This document shows, piece by piece, positions 1 to 9,326 of a stretch of DNA of 64,000 bases. Each line of letters starts with the position of its first letter. Position 1 is the stretch's first letter. A model generated the notes under the pieces. The model was not told where the DNA came from and did no database searches. It saw only the letters and a list, made by a program, of their open reading frames with translations. This stretch comes from Mycolicibacterium sp. CBMA 226 (lineage in GTDB: Bacteria; Actinomycetota; Actinomycetes; Mycobacteriales; Mycobacteriaceae): positions 597,600 to 661,599 of the forward strand of contig NZ_VTGY01000011.1 of the NCBI RefSeq assembly GCF_009729075.1, in the 5' to 3' direction. The position numbers were made by a program, and so were the translations under genes.

Positions 1-1
1 T

Positions 2-904
2 TGGGGCCAGGCCTGCTCGGGCAAGAACCTGTCCTACAACGGCACCGGCTCGGGCGCCGGCCGCCAGCAGTTCATCGCCAAGCAGGTCGACTTCGCCGGT
101 TCCGACTCGGCGCTGGCCAAGGAGCAGATCGACAAGGCAGCCGAGCGCTGCGGTGGCAACCCGGCGTGGAACCTGCCGCTGGTGTTCGGCCCCGTCGCCA
201 TGGCCTACAACGTCCCGGGCGTCACCAAGCTCGTCGTCAACGGCGACGTGCTGGCCAAGATCTTCCAGGGCGAGATCAAGAAGTGGAACGACCCGGCCAT
301 CGCCGCGCTGAACGCGGGCACCACCCTGCCGGACACCGACATCAAGCCGGTCTATCGCTCGGACTCGTCGGGCACCACCGACAACTTCCAGAAGTACCTG
401 GCCGCCGCCGCTCCCGACACTTGGAAGAAGGGCGCCGGCAGCGAGTTCCAGGGCGGCGCCGGTGAAGGCGCGCAGAAGTCGGCCGGCGTCGTGCAGGCCG
501 TGCAGGCCACCCCGGGCGCCATCGGCTACGTCGAGAAGAGCCCGGCTGCCGCCGCCGGCCTGCCGTTCGCGCAGATCGACACCGGCTCGGGCGCGGTCGA
601 ACTGACCGACGACAACGCTAAGAAGGCCATCGCCTCTGCCAAGTTCGCCAAGGACGGCAACGACCTGGCCCTCGACCTGAAGTCGCTGTACTCGACCAAG
701 GAAGCCGGCGCCTACCCGCTGGTGCTGGCCACCTACGAGATCGTCTGCTCCAAGGGCTACGACGCTGACACCTCCGCTGCGGTGAAGTCGTTCCTGAAGG
801 TCGCCGCGAACCAGGGCCAGGCCAACCTGTCGAAGGCGGGCTACATCCCGCTGCCCGACGCCTTCAAGACGCGTCTGCTGCAGTCGGTCGACGCAATCGC
901 TTAA
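2..904 (+). CDS. pstS: Phosphate-binding lipoprotein PstS (5' truncated by window)
   Basis: This is the periplasmic phosphate-binding component of the Pst ABC transporter; it captures inorganic phosphate outside the membrane and delivers it to PstCA. The frame is open from base 2, so the lipobox and N-terminus lie outside the window. Visible signatures are the phosphate-site stretch NGTGSGAGRQQF near the start, VDFAGSD, the SSGTTDNF motif, and the C-terminal GYIPLP typical of PstS. It is followed by pstC, pstA and pstB in the same direction, after a strong hairpin. The family is normally about 370 residues, of which about 300 are present. The identification is secure. Confidence 0.96.
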   Translation, partial: WGQACSGKNLSYNGTGSGAGRQQFIAKQVDFAGSDSALAKEQIDKAAERCGGNPAWNLPLVFGPVAMAYNVPGVTKLVVNGDVLAKIFQGEIKKWNDPAIAALNAGTTLPDTDIKPVYRSDSSGTTDNFQKYLAAAAPDTWKKGAGSEFQGGAGEGAQKSAGVVQAVQATPGAIGYVEKSPAAAAGLPFAQIDTGSGAVELTDDNAKKAIASAKFAKDGNDLALDLKSLYSTKEAGAYPLVLATYEIVCSKGYDADTSAAVKSFLKVAANQGQANLSKAGYIPLPDAFKTRLLQSVDAIA

Positions 905-915
905 GCAGCGCTGGC

Positions 916-951
916 GCTCCGGTTCCATCGCAGCGAGGATGGAACCGGAGC
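916..951 (+). terminator. Perfect 14-bp hairpin between pstS and pstC
   Basis: Arms 916-929 and 938-951 are perfectly complementary (GCTCCGGTTCCATC and its complement) around an 8-nt loop. No T-tract follows. It may be a tail-less mycobacterial terminator or an mRNA-stabilising structure that keeps pstS expressed above pstCAB; the sequence cannot decide between these. Confidence 0.6.
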
Positions 952-976
952 CCACGACCGTTAGGTTCCTGACAGG

Positions 977-2008
977 ATGACAGTGACAACACCGAACCCA
1001 GCCGACGCGGGGTCAGGAGAGGCGCTCGCCGCACCCTTTCCCGCGCCGTCGCCGGTGTCTACCGACCCGTCGAAAGGGTCGAAAGTACGTGCGGGCGACC
1101 GGGTTTTCCGTCTGCTCGCCGAGGGCTCCGGCGTACTGATCGTCGCTCTCATCGCGGCCATCGGCGTTTTCCTGCTGTGGCGCGCCATCCCGGCGCTGGC
1201 CCGCAACAAGGAGAACTTCTTCACCTTCGGCGGCAACTGGGTCACCACCGACACGTCGGCGATGCATTTCGGCATCTTCGATCTGCTGCAGGTCACCGTC
1301 TTCGTGTCGGTGTTCGCTCTGCTGATCGCGATGCCGGTGGCACTGGGTATCGCGATCTTCCAGACGCAGTACGCGCCGCGCCGGATCGCCGGTCCGCTGG
1401 CGTACGTGGTGGACCTGCTGGCGGCGGTGCCGTCGATCGTCTACGGCGTGTGGGGCCTGTACGTCCTGGCTCCCGTGCTCAAGCCATTTGCGTTGTGGCT
1501 CAACGAGAATCTGGGCTGGCTGTTCCTGTTCAAGACCGGTAATGCATCGGTGGCCGGCGGTGGCACCATCTTCACCGCGGGCATCGTGCTCGCGGTGATG
1601 ATCCTGCCGATCATCACCGCGGTGAGCCGTGAAGTGTTCGTGCAGACGCCACGCGGCCAGATCGAAGCCGCACTCGCGCTGGGCGCCACCCGCTGGGAGG
1701 TGGTGCGGACGACCGTGCTGCCGTTCGGCCTGTCCGGCTACATCAGTGGTGCCATGCTCGGCCTGGGCCGTGCCCTCGGTGAGACCATCGCCCTGCTGAT
1801 CATCCTGCGCGGTACGCAGACCCAGTTCACCTGGACACTGTTCGACGGCGGCTACACGTTCGCGAGCAAGATCGCGGCCACCGCAAGCGAATTCAACGAC
1901 CAGTTCAAGGCGGGTGCCTACATCGCCGCCGGCCTGGTGCTGTTCATCCTCACCTTCGTGGTGAACTCCGCAGCACGTGCCGTGGTGGCCGGAAGGACGG
2001 CGAAATGA
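977..2008 (+). CDS. pstC: Phosphate ABC transporter permease PstC
   Basis: Inner-membrane permease that pairs with PstA to form the phosphate channel. At 343 residues it has a hydrophilic N-terminus of about 50 residues, then around six hydrophobic segments. The conserved binding-protein-dependent permease loop ([14 protein letters not shown], with ALGETIA after it) contacts the PstB ATPase. The ATG at 977 is the first plausible start after the pstS hairpin. Its stop overlaps the pstA start as ATGA at 2005-2008, indicating translational coupling. Confidence 0.96.
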   Translation: MTVTTPNPADAGSGEALAAPFPAPSPVSTDPSKGSKVRAGDRVFRLLAEGSGVLIVALIAAIGVFLLWRAIPALARNKENFFTFGGNWVTTDTSAMHFGIFDLLQVTVFVSVFALLIAMPVALGIAIFQTQYAPRRIAGPLAYVVDLLAAVPSIVYGVWGLYVLAPVLKPFALWLNENLGWLFLFKTGNASVAGGGTIFTAGIVLAVMILPIITAVSREVFVQTPRGQIEAALALGATRWEVVRTTVLPFGLSGYISGAMLGLGRALGETIALLIILRGTQTQFTWTLFDGGYTFASKIAATASEFNDQFKAGAYIAAGLVLFILTFVVNSAARAVVAGRTAK

Positions 2009-2931
2009 ACGCCAAGACGGCTGCAATGCTGGATCGGCCGGTCAAGCACCAGTCGTTCGAAGGCGTCGGCCTGCGCCGCAAGGTGACCGACAAGGTGGCC
2101 ACGGTGCTGGTCAGCCTGTCGGTGCTGGTGGCTCTGATCCCGCTGGTGTGGGTGCTGTATTCCGTTGTCACCAAGGGCTATCAGGCCCTGACATCGTCGG
2201 AGTGGTTCACCAATTCACAGTCCGGGATGACGGCGTTCGAAGCCGGCGGCGGCGCCTACCACGCCATCGTCGGCACCGTGCTGCAGGCTCTCGTGTGTGC
2301 CGTCATCTCGATCCCGATCGGCGTGATGGTCGCGGTGTACCTCGTGGAGTACGGCGGCGGGACTCGACTCGGCAGGATCACCACTTTCATGGTCGACATC
2401 CTCACCGGTGTCCCGTCGATCGTCGCCGCGCTGTTCGTCTACGCGCTGTGGGTGGCCACTTTGGGTTTCCAGCGCACCGGTTTTGCGGTGTCGCTGGCAC
2501 TGGTGCTGCTGATGATCCCGGTCATCGTGCGGGCCACCGAGGAGATGCTGCGCATCGTCCCGATGGACCTTCGGGAAGCCAGCTACGCGCTGGGCATTCC
2601 GAAGTGGAAAACCATTGTGCGGATTGTCATTCCGACAGCGCTGTCGGGCATCGTCACGGGCATCATGCTGTCGCTGGCCCGCGTCATGGGCGAGACGGCC
2701 CCGCTGCTGGTGCTCGTGGGCTACGCGCAGGCCATGAACTTCGACATGTTCGGCGGTTTCATGGGCTCACTGCCCGGCATGATGTACGACCAGATCGGTG
2801 CGGGTGCCGGCGCCAACGTGGTCCCCACGGACCGCATGTGGGGCGCTGCGCTGACCCTGGTGCTGCTGATCGCGCTGCTGAACATCGGAGCGCGTGTGCT
2901 CGCCAAAATCTTTGCCCCGAAGAAAGTTTAA
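2005..2931 (+). CDS. pstA: Phosphate ABC transporter permease PstA
   Basis: Second permease subunit of the Pst system, 308 residues. An N-terminal membrane segment is followed by a periplasmic loop and a BPD_transp_1 permease domain. The ATPase-coupling loop reads [15 protein letters not shown], and [10 protein letters not shown] follows. It overlaps pstC by 4 nt and is followed 16 nt later by pstB with an AGGAG ribosome site, so pstCAB reads as one operon, probably under the phosphate-starvation response that PhoU modulates. Confidence 0.96.
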   Translation: MNAKTAAMLDRPVKHQSFEGVGLRRKVTDKVATVLVSLSVLVALIPLVWVLYSVVTKGYQALTSSEWFTNSQSGMTAFEAGGGAYHAIVGTVLQALVCAVISIPIGVMVAVYLVEYGGGTRLGRITTFMVDILTGVPSIVAALFVYALWVATLGFQRTGFAVSLALVLLMIPVIVRATEEMLRIVPMDLREASYALGIPKWKTIVRIVIPTALSGIVTGIMLSLARVMGETAPLLVLVGYAQAMNFDMFGGFMGSLPGMMYDQIGAGAGANVVPTDRMWGAALTLVLLIALLNIGARVLAKIFAPKKV

Positions 2932-2947
2932 GCAGGAGTAGCGGTTA

Positions 2948-3724
2948 ATGGCCAAGCGTCTGGATCTCAAGGATCTCAACATTTACTACGGCGCGTTCCA
3001 CGCTGTGCAGAGCGTCAGCCTGTCGGTGGAACCGCGCAGTGTGACGGCGTTCATCGGGCCGTCGGGCTGTGGCAAGTCCACGGTGCTGCGCACCCTCAAC
3101 CGCATGCACGAGGTGATCCCGGGCGCCCGCGCGACTGGTTCGGTGCTGCTCGACGGCGACGACATCTACGCCGCGGGCGTGGACCCCGTCGGCGTGCGCA
3201 AGACCATCGGCATGGTGTTCCAGCGCCCGAACCCGTTCCCCACCATGTCGATTCGCGACAACGTGGTGGCCGGGCTGAAGCTGCAGGGCGTGCGCAACAA
3301 GAAGACGCTCGACGAGGTCGCCGAGCGGTCGCTCAAGGGCGCCAACCTGTGGAACGAGGTCAAGGACCGGCTGGACAAGCCCGGTGGCGGTCTGTCCGGT
3401 GGTCAGCAGCAGCGTCTGTGCATCGCCCGCGCCATTGCGGTGCAGCCCGACGTCCTGCTGATGGACGAGCCGTGCTCGGCGCTGGACCCGATCTCGACGC
3501 TCGCCATCGAGGATCTGATCGCAGAGCTGAAGCAGGACTTCACGATCGTGATCGTCACGCACAACATGCAGCAGGCCGCGCGTGTCAGTGACCAGACGGC
3601 GTTCTTCAACCTCGAGGCCACCGGCAAGCCCGGTCAGCTGATCGAGATCGACGACACCGAGAAGATTTTCTCCAACCCGTCCAAGAAAGCGACCGAGGAC
3701 TACATCTCCGGCCGCTTCGGCTAG
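2948..3724 (+). CDS. pstB: Phosphate ABC transporter ATPase PstB
   Basis: Cytoplasmic ATPase that powers PstCA, 258 residues, the usual family length. Walker A is GPSGCGKST, the ABC signature is LSGGQQQRL and Walker B is [13 protein letters not shown]. The switch histidine sits in VIVTHN. The start ATG at 2948 follows AGGAG. It is the last gene of the pst operon; a weak hairpin and the convergent GH16 gene follow. Confidence 0.97.
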   Translation: MAKRLDLKDLNIYYGAFHAVQSVSLSVEPRSVTAFIGPSGCGKSTVLRTLNRMHEVIPGARATGSVLLDGDDIYAAGVDPVGVRKTIGMVFQRPNPFPTMSIRDNVVAGLKLQGVRNKKTLDEVAERSLKGANLWNEVKDRLDKPGGGLSGGQQQRLCIARAIAVQPDVLLMDEPCSALDPISTLAIEDLIAELKQDFTIVIVTHNMQQAARVSDQTAFFNLEATGKPGQLIEIDDTEKIFSNPSKKATEDYISGRFG

Positions 3725-3760
3725 GTCGCCTACTTCCAGCTCACGTTCGTCCGCGGGCGG

Positions 3761-3794
3761 GGCGGGTACCGCTCACGCGTGTGTAGGTACCGCC
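3761..3794. terminator. Possible bidirectional hairpin between pstB and the GH16 gene
   Basis: GGCGGGTACC at 3761-3770 pairs with GGTACCGCC at 3786-3794 with one bulged G. It lies between convergent genes, where a shared terminator is expected. There is no T-tract, so confidence is low. Confidence 0.35.
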
Positions 3795-3873
3795 CGTTCG
3801 CGAGTGTTTGGTCAGGCGGCGCGATCGAAGTGCCGCCTGGTCGTTGGCCACACCGGCTATCGCAGGAACCTGA

Positions 3874-4740
3874 TCAGAAGACGCGGATCCAGTCGATCAG
3901 CATCTCGGCCGGGTAATGGCCGCCACCGGGCTCGCGCCCGCCGGAGCCGCCGACAGCGAGGTTGAACACCGGAACCAACGTGTAGCCCGGATCGTTGAAC
4001 GGCCAGTCGTCCAGAGAACTCGCCGGCACCGTGAAGAACGGCTCTTGCCCCGGCGTGTAGTCCTTCCAGAAGTACATTCCGGTCGGCTGCCAGGTCATCC
4101 GCCAGGTGTGCCACCCGCTGTCGATCGGGTGCGGATCGGTGGCGAACGACGTGCCGTCCAACCGGGCGTGCACCGTCGTCCCCGACGGCCAGTCCCGGTT
4201 GCCGTACCACTCGACCAGGTCGACCTCGCCGCCGCGGACCGGATCGTCGTTGAGCAGCCAGAAGGCCGGCCAGGCGCCGTCGGTCAGGCAGTTCAGTTTG
4301 ATCCGCGCTTCCCAGGTGGTGCCGATCCCGCCGCGCCAATTTCCGATGATCTTGGCGCTCGCGTAACGCTCCTGAATGTTCGCGCCCGGACCGCGCGTGG
4401 CCCGAAGGACAAGGTTGCCGTTGCCGTCCTGGAACACGTGCTCCTGATCGGTCACGTAACGGCCCATGTTGTACGGCTGATCCCATTCGACGGGGTTCCG
4501 GATGACCTCGCGCGCAGGCACGATGGACCACCACGCCGGATCCGGCGGTGCACCAGCGGGACCGTTGAATTCATCCCGGAACAGCATCGCCGGACCCGCC
4601 GATGAACCGGCAGGCGCGGCCCCCGGGCCAGTTCCTGGACCAGGGGAAACGGGCAATGGGTCAGCGTCAGCCTTCGGGAAAGGCAGCACGGTGGAAACCG
4701 CGCCCAGGCCAACCATCATCATGATCTTGCGACGATCCAT
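3874..4740 (-). CDS. Secreted GH16 beta-1,3-glucanase-like protein (Rv0315 type)
   Basis: A 288-residue exported protein. I chose the start at the ATG ending at 4740, which gives MDRRKIMMMVGLG followed by a hydrophobic signal sequence ending near ADA. A Pro/Gly/Ala-rich linker leads into a glycoside hydrolase family 16 fold. The catalytic motif EVDLVE places the nucleophile and acid/base at Glu172 and Glu177. Overall layout and several blocks (GGIGTTWEARIK, YPAEMLIDWIRVF) match the M. tuberculosis Rv0315 family, described as a beta-1,3-glucanase-like secreted antigen. The substrate in this organism is not shown by the sequence. Confidence 0.9.
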   Translation of the reverse strand: MDRRKIMMMVGLGAVSTVLPFPKADADPLPVSPGPGTGPGAAPAGSSAGPAMLFRDEFNGPAGAPPDPAWWSIVPAREVIRNPVEWDQPYNMGRYVTDQEHVFQDGNGNLVLRATRGPGANIQERYASAKIIGNWRGGIGTTWEARIKLNCLTDGAWPAFWLLNDDPVRGGEVDLVEWYGNRDWPSGTTVHARLDGTSFATDPHPIDSGWHTWRMTWQPTGMYFWKDYTPGQEPFFTVPASSLDDWPFNDPGYTLVPVFNLAVGGSGGREPGGGHYPAEMLIDWIRVF

Positions 4741-4866
4741 GTCCGGCACACCAGCAATCCTAGGCGACGAAACTTTTGCGACACCCCGGGCCAAGCAATT
4801 GCGGGCAGCTGGCCGTCAGCTCTGTGAACAACTCCGCAAGCGGGAGGTGCGCGACTCGCGCCAGTA

Positions 4867-5841
4867 TCAGGGCGTGATGACGACCCGGGTTCCGGAGGGT
4901 TCCTTTGCTGCCCAGACATTTTCGATGTCGGCGAGCGGGCGGGCGACGGTGGTGAGCTGCAGTTCGCCGGCCTCGAGCATCGCAAACAGCCGTGGTAAGC
5001 CTTCGGTGCGGGCTCGCAGCAGGGCCTCGGGTGGCACGCTGCCGATCCCCACGCCTTGAAGCGTAATTCCCGTGCTGCGCAATGTCGCCGCGTCGATGTC
5101 GATGCTCGTCCCGGTCATCGACCCGACCTGGATGAACCGTGTTGCGTGGAAATGGGTCGACGGATGCGCGGCGGCCAGGGCGGCCAGCGTCTGCTGTGCG
5201 GACGTGCCCCACAAGTAGTCGATGACGGCGTCGAACGGCCGCGCAGCGTGTTGGGCCACAACGCTTTCCGCGAGATCGTCGGTCCCGAGCCGGATGACGT
5301 CGTCGGCTCCGACGGTGCGCAGCCACTCGAGCCGCTCCGGGTTGCGGCCGGCCACGACGACGCGGCCTGCACCGAACACGAACTTGGCCAGCTGCACTGC
5401 CAGCGACCCGGTGACACCCGTGGCGCCCAGCACCAGAACGTGGTCGCCGGGTTTGGTCTGGGCGGCGTAGTCCAGGCTCATCCACGCCGACATGCCGGGG
5501 TTGGGCACCGCCGCGGCGGTCACCGAGTCGACATGTTCGGGCACCGGGACGGCGCCGCTCGGGTTGACGAGGGTGCGCTCGGCCATCAGGCCGTAGGGGG
5601 CCAGTGCTCCGGTGTACACCCGGGTGCCGTCGTCGAGTCGGGCGACACCGTCGACACCGGCGATGGCAGGCAGCTGAATCTCCTTGCTGCTGTAGTGCTT
5701 TCCCATGATCACCATGCGGCTGAGGTTGGTCAGCGCAGAAGCCTCCACGGTGGCGACCACGGCGCTGTCGCCCGGTTGGGGCTCGGGGAAATCCAGGTAC
5801 CGGGGCTGCTGGCCCCACTCGTGCACGACCGCTGCCTTCAT
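4867..5841 (-). CDS. Zinc-independent medium-chain dehydrogenase / quinone oxidoreductase-like
   Basis: A 324-residue MDR-superfamily oxidoreductase. An N-terminal GroES-like domain is followed by a Rossmann nucleotide-binding domain with LGATGVTGSLAVQLAK. The zinc-ligand cysteines of classical alcohol dehydrogenases are not evident, so a quinone oxidoreductase-type NADPH enzyme is likelier. It is divergent from a MarR gene and the two share a 66-bp intergenic region with palindromes, so the MarR protein probably represses this gene. Substrate unknown. Confidence 0.85.
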   Translation of the reverse strand: MKAAVVHEWGQQPRYLDFPEPQPGDSAVVATVEASALTNLSRMVIMGKHYSSKEIQLPAIAGVDGVARLDDGTRVYTGALAPYGLMAERTLVNPSGAVPVPEHVDSVTAAAVPNPGMSAWMSLDYAAQTKPGDHVLVLGATGVTGSLAVQLAKFVFGAGRVVVAGRNPERLEWLRTVGADDVIRLGTDDLAESVVAQHAARPFDAVIDYLWGTSAQQTLAALAAAHPSTHFHATRFIQVGSMTGTSIDIDAATLRSTGITLQGVGIGSVPPEALLRARTEGLPRLFAMLEAGELQLTTVARPLADIENVWAAKEPSGTRVVITP

Positions 5842-5859
5842 GTTGTGCTCCTCGGATCG

Positions 5860-5925
5860 ATATGGTTTCGTCGGAAACTATATGACGTGCGTCGGTGAGA
5901 TGGCAAGATGGTTTCCGTGAAAACC
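5860..5925. promoter_or_regulatory. Twin palindromic operators between the MDR gene and the marR gene
   Basis: At 5860-5883 an imperfect palindrome has arms ATATGGTTTC and GAAACTATAT around GTCG. At 5910-5925 a second GGTTT...AAACC element overlaps the marR start codon. Both share a GTTTC/GAAAC core, consistent with a MarR dimer repressing both the divergent gene and itself. Confidence 0.6.
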
Positions 5926-6423
5926 AAGTCTGCGCTGATCACCGAGATCGGTGCACTGGTGGGTGCGGTAGGGGACAAGTTCGACACCGACGAGAGCGAT
6001 GCCGAGCGTGACTACCTCGCTGAACACTGTCCACCGCAGCTGGAACGCACCGTGCGTGAGCTGCCCACCCTCAGTCTGCATCTGCTGGCGGAGCTGGCCG
6101 CGGGACCGATCAGCGTCGTCGGCCTGGCCGCCCGCGCCGCCCAGCTCAAGGGCACGGTGTCCAAACACGTGCAGCGCCTGGTGGACGCTGGTCTGGTCAC
6201 CAGGGCGCCGGTGCCGGGCAACCGCAAAGAGCTGCAGCTGAGCCCCACGGCCGACGGGGAAGTCCTGATCGCCGTCCATCAGCGCATGCACGACGAGATG
6301 GACGCCGGGAGGCACGACTTCCTGTCGCGCTACACCTCGGCGGAACTGTCGGTGCTGGCCAAGGTGCTGCAGGACCTGCTGGTCGCCGATCGGGACGGCG
6401 TGCGCCTGATACCCGCCGAGTAG
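5908..6423 (+). CDS. MarR-family transcriptional regulator
   Basis: A 171-residue winged-helix regulator. The DNA-binding region spans roughly residues 45-110 (PISVVGLAARAAQLKGTVSKHVQRL), with the wing following (TRAPVPGNRKELQLS). Flanking helices would form the dimer interface. It starts inside the second of two palindromes and is divergent from the MDR oxidoreductase, its likely target. Ligand unknown. Confidence 0.88.
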   Translation: MVSVKTKSALITEIGALVGAVGDKFDTDESDAERDYLAEHCPPQLERTVRELPTLSLHLLAELAAGPISVVGLAARAAQLKGTVSKHVQRLVDAGLVTRAPVPGNRKELQLSPTADGEVLIAVHQRMHDEMDAGRHDFLSRYTSAELSVLAKVLQDLLVADRDGVRLIPAE

Positions 6424-6450
6424 GGAGGTGTCCCATCCCGCGAGTGGAAA

Positions 6451-7125
6451 CTAGCGGATGGTGGGCAGGCCATCGTCGTCGTCGTCGGAGAGGCGGCCGG
6501 TGACCTGGAAGATCACCCGGCGGGCGACCTCGACGGCGTGGTCGGCGAAGCGCTCGTAGAAGCGGCTCAGCAGCGTCACGTCGACGGCCGCGGTGACGCC
6601 GTGCTTCCACTCGCGGTCCATCATCACGCTGAACAGATGACGGTGCAGGTCATCCATCGCGTCGTCTTCTTCCTGGATCCGGGCGGCGCGCTCCGGGTCC
6701 TGGGTGAGCAGTACCTCTTGCGCGGTGTTACCCAATTCGACTGCGAGGCGGCCCATTTCGGCGAAGTAGCCGTTGACCTCCTCGGGCAGGGCATGCTGCG
6801 GGTGCCGACGGCGGGCGATCTTGGCGACGTGCAGGGCCAGCGCGCCCATCCGGTCGACGTCGGCGACGATCTGGATGGAGCCGACGACGGACCGCAGGTC
6901 GCCGGCGACCGGGGACTGCAATGCCAGCAGGACGAAGGCCTGTTCTTCGGCCTGGGCGCTCAGGGCGGCGATGTGCTCGTGGTCGGAGATGACCTGCTCG
7001 GCCAGCACCAGATCGGCCTGCAACAGGGCCTGGGTTGCGCGCTCCATGGCAACACCTGCCAATCCGCACATCTCGCCAAGGCGGTTGGTCAGGCCTTCAA
7101 GCTGCTCGTGGTACGCGGTACGCAT
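6451..7125 (-). CDS. phoU: Phosphate-specific transport regulator PhoU (PhoY2 type)
   Basis: A 224-residue all-helical protein made of two PhoU repeats. PhoU links Pst transporter occupancy to the SenX3/RegX3 two-component system, keeping the phosphate regulon off when phosphate is plentiful. The metal-binding repeat motifs [16 protein letters not shown] and [16 protein letters not shown] are intact. I took the ATG ending at 7125 (MRTAYHEQL), the canonical mycobacterial start, over a GTG nine bases upstream. It sits close to pstSCAB but on the opposite strand, as in M. tuberculosis phoY2. The Asp-rich tail near the C-terminus is a minor oddity. Confidence 0.95.
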   Translation of the reverse strand: MRTAYHEQLEGLTNRLGEMCGLAGVAMERATQALLQADLVLAEQVISDHEHIAALSAQAEEQAFVLLALQSPVAGDLRSVVGSIQIVADVDRMGALALHVAKIARRRHPQHALPEEVNGYFAEMGRLAVELGNTAQEVLLTQDPERAARIQEEDDAMDDLHRHLFSVMMDREWKHGVTAAVDVTLLSRFYERFADHAVEVARRVIFQVTGRLSDDDDDGLPTIR

Positions 7126-7203
7126 GCGGTCCACACTACTTTCTGGCCGCGAGACATGCCGTGATCTGGCAATGAACGCCCGGTGAATGGGACAGGTCAG
7201 GTG

Positions 7204-9324
7204 CTATTTACAGCTGGTGTCGGCCGCGTTGGTGACGCTGAGGTCCTCCGGCAGTTTGGTGGGCTCGCCGGACAGGCTGCCGTGCGTCACCCGCATCTGG
7301 GCCGCCGAGCCGCTCGACGCCGGAGTTCCCACCGAGGTGAAGTCGGTCCCGAGTACCACACGCACCACGTCTCCCAGGCCGGACACCCGCTCGACGTGCG
7401 CGTTGGGCAACGAAGACGCCACGGTTGCGGCGGCTTGTTCGTGCCCGGCGGAGTAGAACACCGTCGTTCCCGTCACCTGGCCCTGATAGTCGTCCGGCGA
7501 GTTGACGGTGAAGCCGTGCTGCTCCAATTCCTTGGTCGCGGTCGCGGCCAAGCCGTCCTTGCCTGTCGAGTTGGACACCCGGACCGTCACCTGGTTCGGG
7601 TCGATCGTGGTGGTGTTGACCTGTTCGCCGTCCGAGTTGGCCGGGGCTGTGCTGGGCGCGGCCGAGGTCGAGGGGACCGTGGTGTTGTCGGCGTTGCGCT
7701 CCTCGGGCAGCGGATCGTCGTTGATGATGGCGTCGAAGAGCGCCCGCATGTCGTCGACGCGTGGTGGCTCGTTGCCTTCGGAGTCGGTGACCCCAGTGGG
7801 GACGGTGACGAAGGTGACACGGCCTGCGCTGAGGCCCTGGATGGACTGGCCGAGCTGCACGAGGTCCTTGGTGGTGATGTTGTCGACCGTCGAGTCGTCG
7901 ATGAACAGGTTGACGACGTTGTTGAGCCTGCCGAGGTTGAAGAACGTGTCCTTGGAGATCATCGACCGCAGCAGTGAGGACAGGAACATCTGCTGGCGCT
8001 TGATCCGGCCGTAGTCGCCGTTGACCTCGGTGGTGACCTGACGGGCCCGGACGTACTGCAAGGCGGTGTGGCCGTCGATGACCTGACGGCCCGAGTGCTC
8101 CAGCACGGTGCCCAGCTCGTAGTCCTCGAGAGGTGTGGTGCTGCAGACCTCGACGCCGCCGACGGCGTCGACGAGTTTCGAGAAGCCGGCGAAATCGACT
8201 GCCATGAAACGGTTTATCGACAGGCCGGAAAGCTTCTGGAGCACCTTGACCAGGCACTTGGGCCCACCGAAGGCGTACGCCGAATTCAGTTTCGTCTCGG
8301 TGTAAACCTGGTCGGGCCCATAGCTTTTGGTGTCTTCGTCATAGAGGGGCCCGTAGGCGCCGGTCTTCGGATCCCACGCTTCACACTGCGTCGGTTTGAT
8401 GGCCAGGTCGCGCGGGAACGACACCGCCACAACACGTTTGCGGCTCGCCGGGATGTTCACCAGCATGATGGTGTCCGAGCGCGTGCCGCCGGCGTCGGCA
8501 CTGGTGCCGGCACCCATGTCGGCGTTCTGGCCGTAGCGGCTGTCCACGCCGACGATCAGGAAGTTCTCGTCACCGAACTGCCCATTGGGGTCGACGATGT
8601 CGCGGGAGTTGAGGTCCAGCGCAGAGACCCGGTTCATGTTGTTGTTCTTGACGTTCTGCCACTGCCAGGCGGCACCGGTCATCGACAGCGCGATGACGGC
8701 GGTCAGCGCGACGAGGATGCGACCTGCCACCGCGAACCGATGGCGCGTGCGGTGATCAACGGGCGGCGGCGCATCGGCGTGCGCCGGCCGCTCCGGATGG
8801 TCGATGTAGTTGCGCACGTCGGTGCGCACCACGGCATGTGGCCGTTCGGACAGCGCGACGGACTCGGCCGGTGACAGCAGCGGTGCACCGAAAACCTCGG
8901 TGGCCGGGTCGGATTCGGCCCAGAGGCGGGTGGTGCGCACCGGTTCCTCGGCCACCGGTTCCTCGACTGCCGGGTTGACCGGCGCGGGAAACGGCGGGGG
9001 CGTGGGCTCAGGTGCGGGCCGTTGCGGCTCGGGAGCTTTGGGTGGCGTGGGCGGCTCGGAAGCCTTGGGGCGTGTGGGCGGCTCGACGGCCGGAGCAGGC
9101 GGGACCGCGCCGCCCGAGAGGCGGGCGATGAGTTCGGCGACAGTGACGCCGCCGCCGCCGTGGTTGCCTGTGCTTTCGTCGTCCGGTGGGTCCGGCAGTC
9201 GACCGGCCCGTTCCCACGGTGCCCGGACCGGACCCGAGGCCCGCGTCGTGCGGGTCACCCAAGGGTTGTCGCCGGCAGCATCGCCGTCACCCTCGCCGGG
9301 GGTGGTCCGGTCGCGGTCGGTCAC
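7204..9324 (-). CDS. LytR-CpsA-Psr (LCP) family cell-wall ligase (Rv0822c type)
   Basis: A 706-residue membrane protein. A Pro-rich cytoplasmic region (about 1-195) precedes one membrane helix (about 197-219). The LCP catalytic domain (about 250-430) carries RSDTIMLVNI, SFPRDLAI and the Arg-rich YVRARQ motif, and a LytR_C domain occupies about 578-665. LCP proteins transfer polyprenyl-linked glycans onto peptidoglycan; in mycobacteria this is arabinogalactan attachment. I chose the GTG ending at 9324, two bases after the dusB stop, giving tight coupling in the desA1-dusB-LCP operon. The reading frame extends further upstream but only antisense to or overlapping dusB. Confidence 0.92.
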   Translation of the reverse strand: MTDRDRTTPGEGDGDAAGDNPWVTRTTRASGPVRAPWERAGRLPDPPDDESTGNHGGGGVTVAELIARLSGGAVPPAPAVEPPTRPKASEPPTPPKAPEPQRPAPEPTPPPFPAPVNPAVEEPVAEEPVRTTRLWAESDPATEVFGAPLLSPAESVALSERPHAVVRTDVRNYIDHPERPAHADAPPPVDHRTRHRFAVAGRILVALTAVIALSMTGAAWQWQNVKNNNMNRVSALDLNSRDIVDPNGQFGDENFLIVGVDSRYGQNADMGAGTSADAGGTRSDTIMLVNIPASRKRVVAVSFPRDLAIKPTQCEAWDPKTGAYGPLYDEDTKSYGPDQVYTETKLNSAYAFGGPKCLVKVLQKLSGLSINRFMAVDFAGFSKLVDAVGGVEVCSTTPLEDYELGTVLEHSGRQVIDGHTALQYVRARQVTTEVNGDYGRIKRQQMFLSSLLRSMISKDTFFNLGRLNNVVNLFIDDSTVDNITTKDLVQLGQSIQGLSAGRVTFVTVPTGVTDSEGNEPPRVDDMRALFDAIINDDPLPEERNADNTTVPSTSAAPSTAPANSDGEQVNTTTIDPNQVTVRVSNSTGKDGLAATATKELEQHGFTVNSPDDYQGQVTGTTVFYSAGHEQAAATVASSLPNAHVERVSGLGDVVRVVLGTDFTSVGTPASSGSAAQMRVTHGSLSGEPTKLPEDLSVTNAADTSCK

Positions 9325-9326
9325 GT

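Noticed and set aside
1013..2026. Long minus-strand reading frame opposite pstC
   Set aside because: Arises from high GC3 of pstC; the product is His/Arg/Gln-rich with no domain, and pstC is unambiguous.
8068..8874. Plus-strand frame opposite the LCP gene
   Set aside because: Shadow of a well-supported gene; composition typical of antisense high-GC frames.
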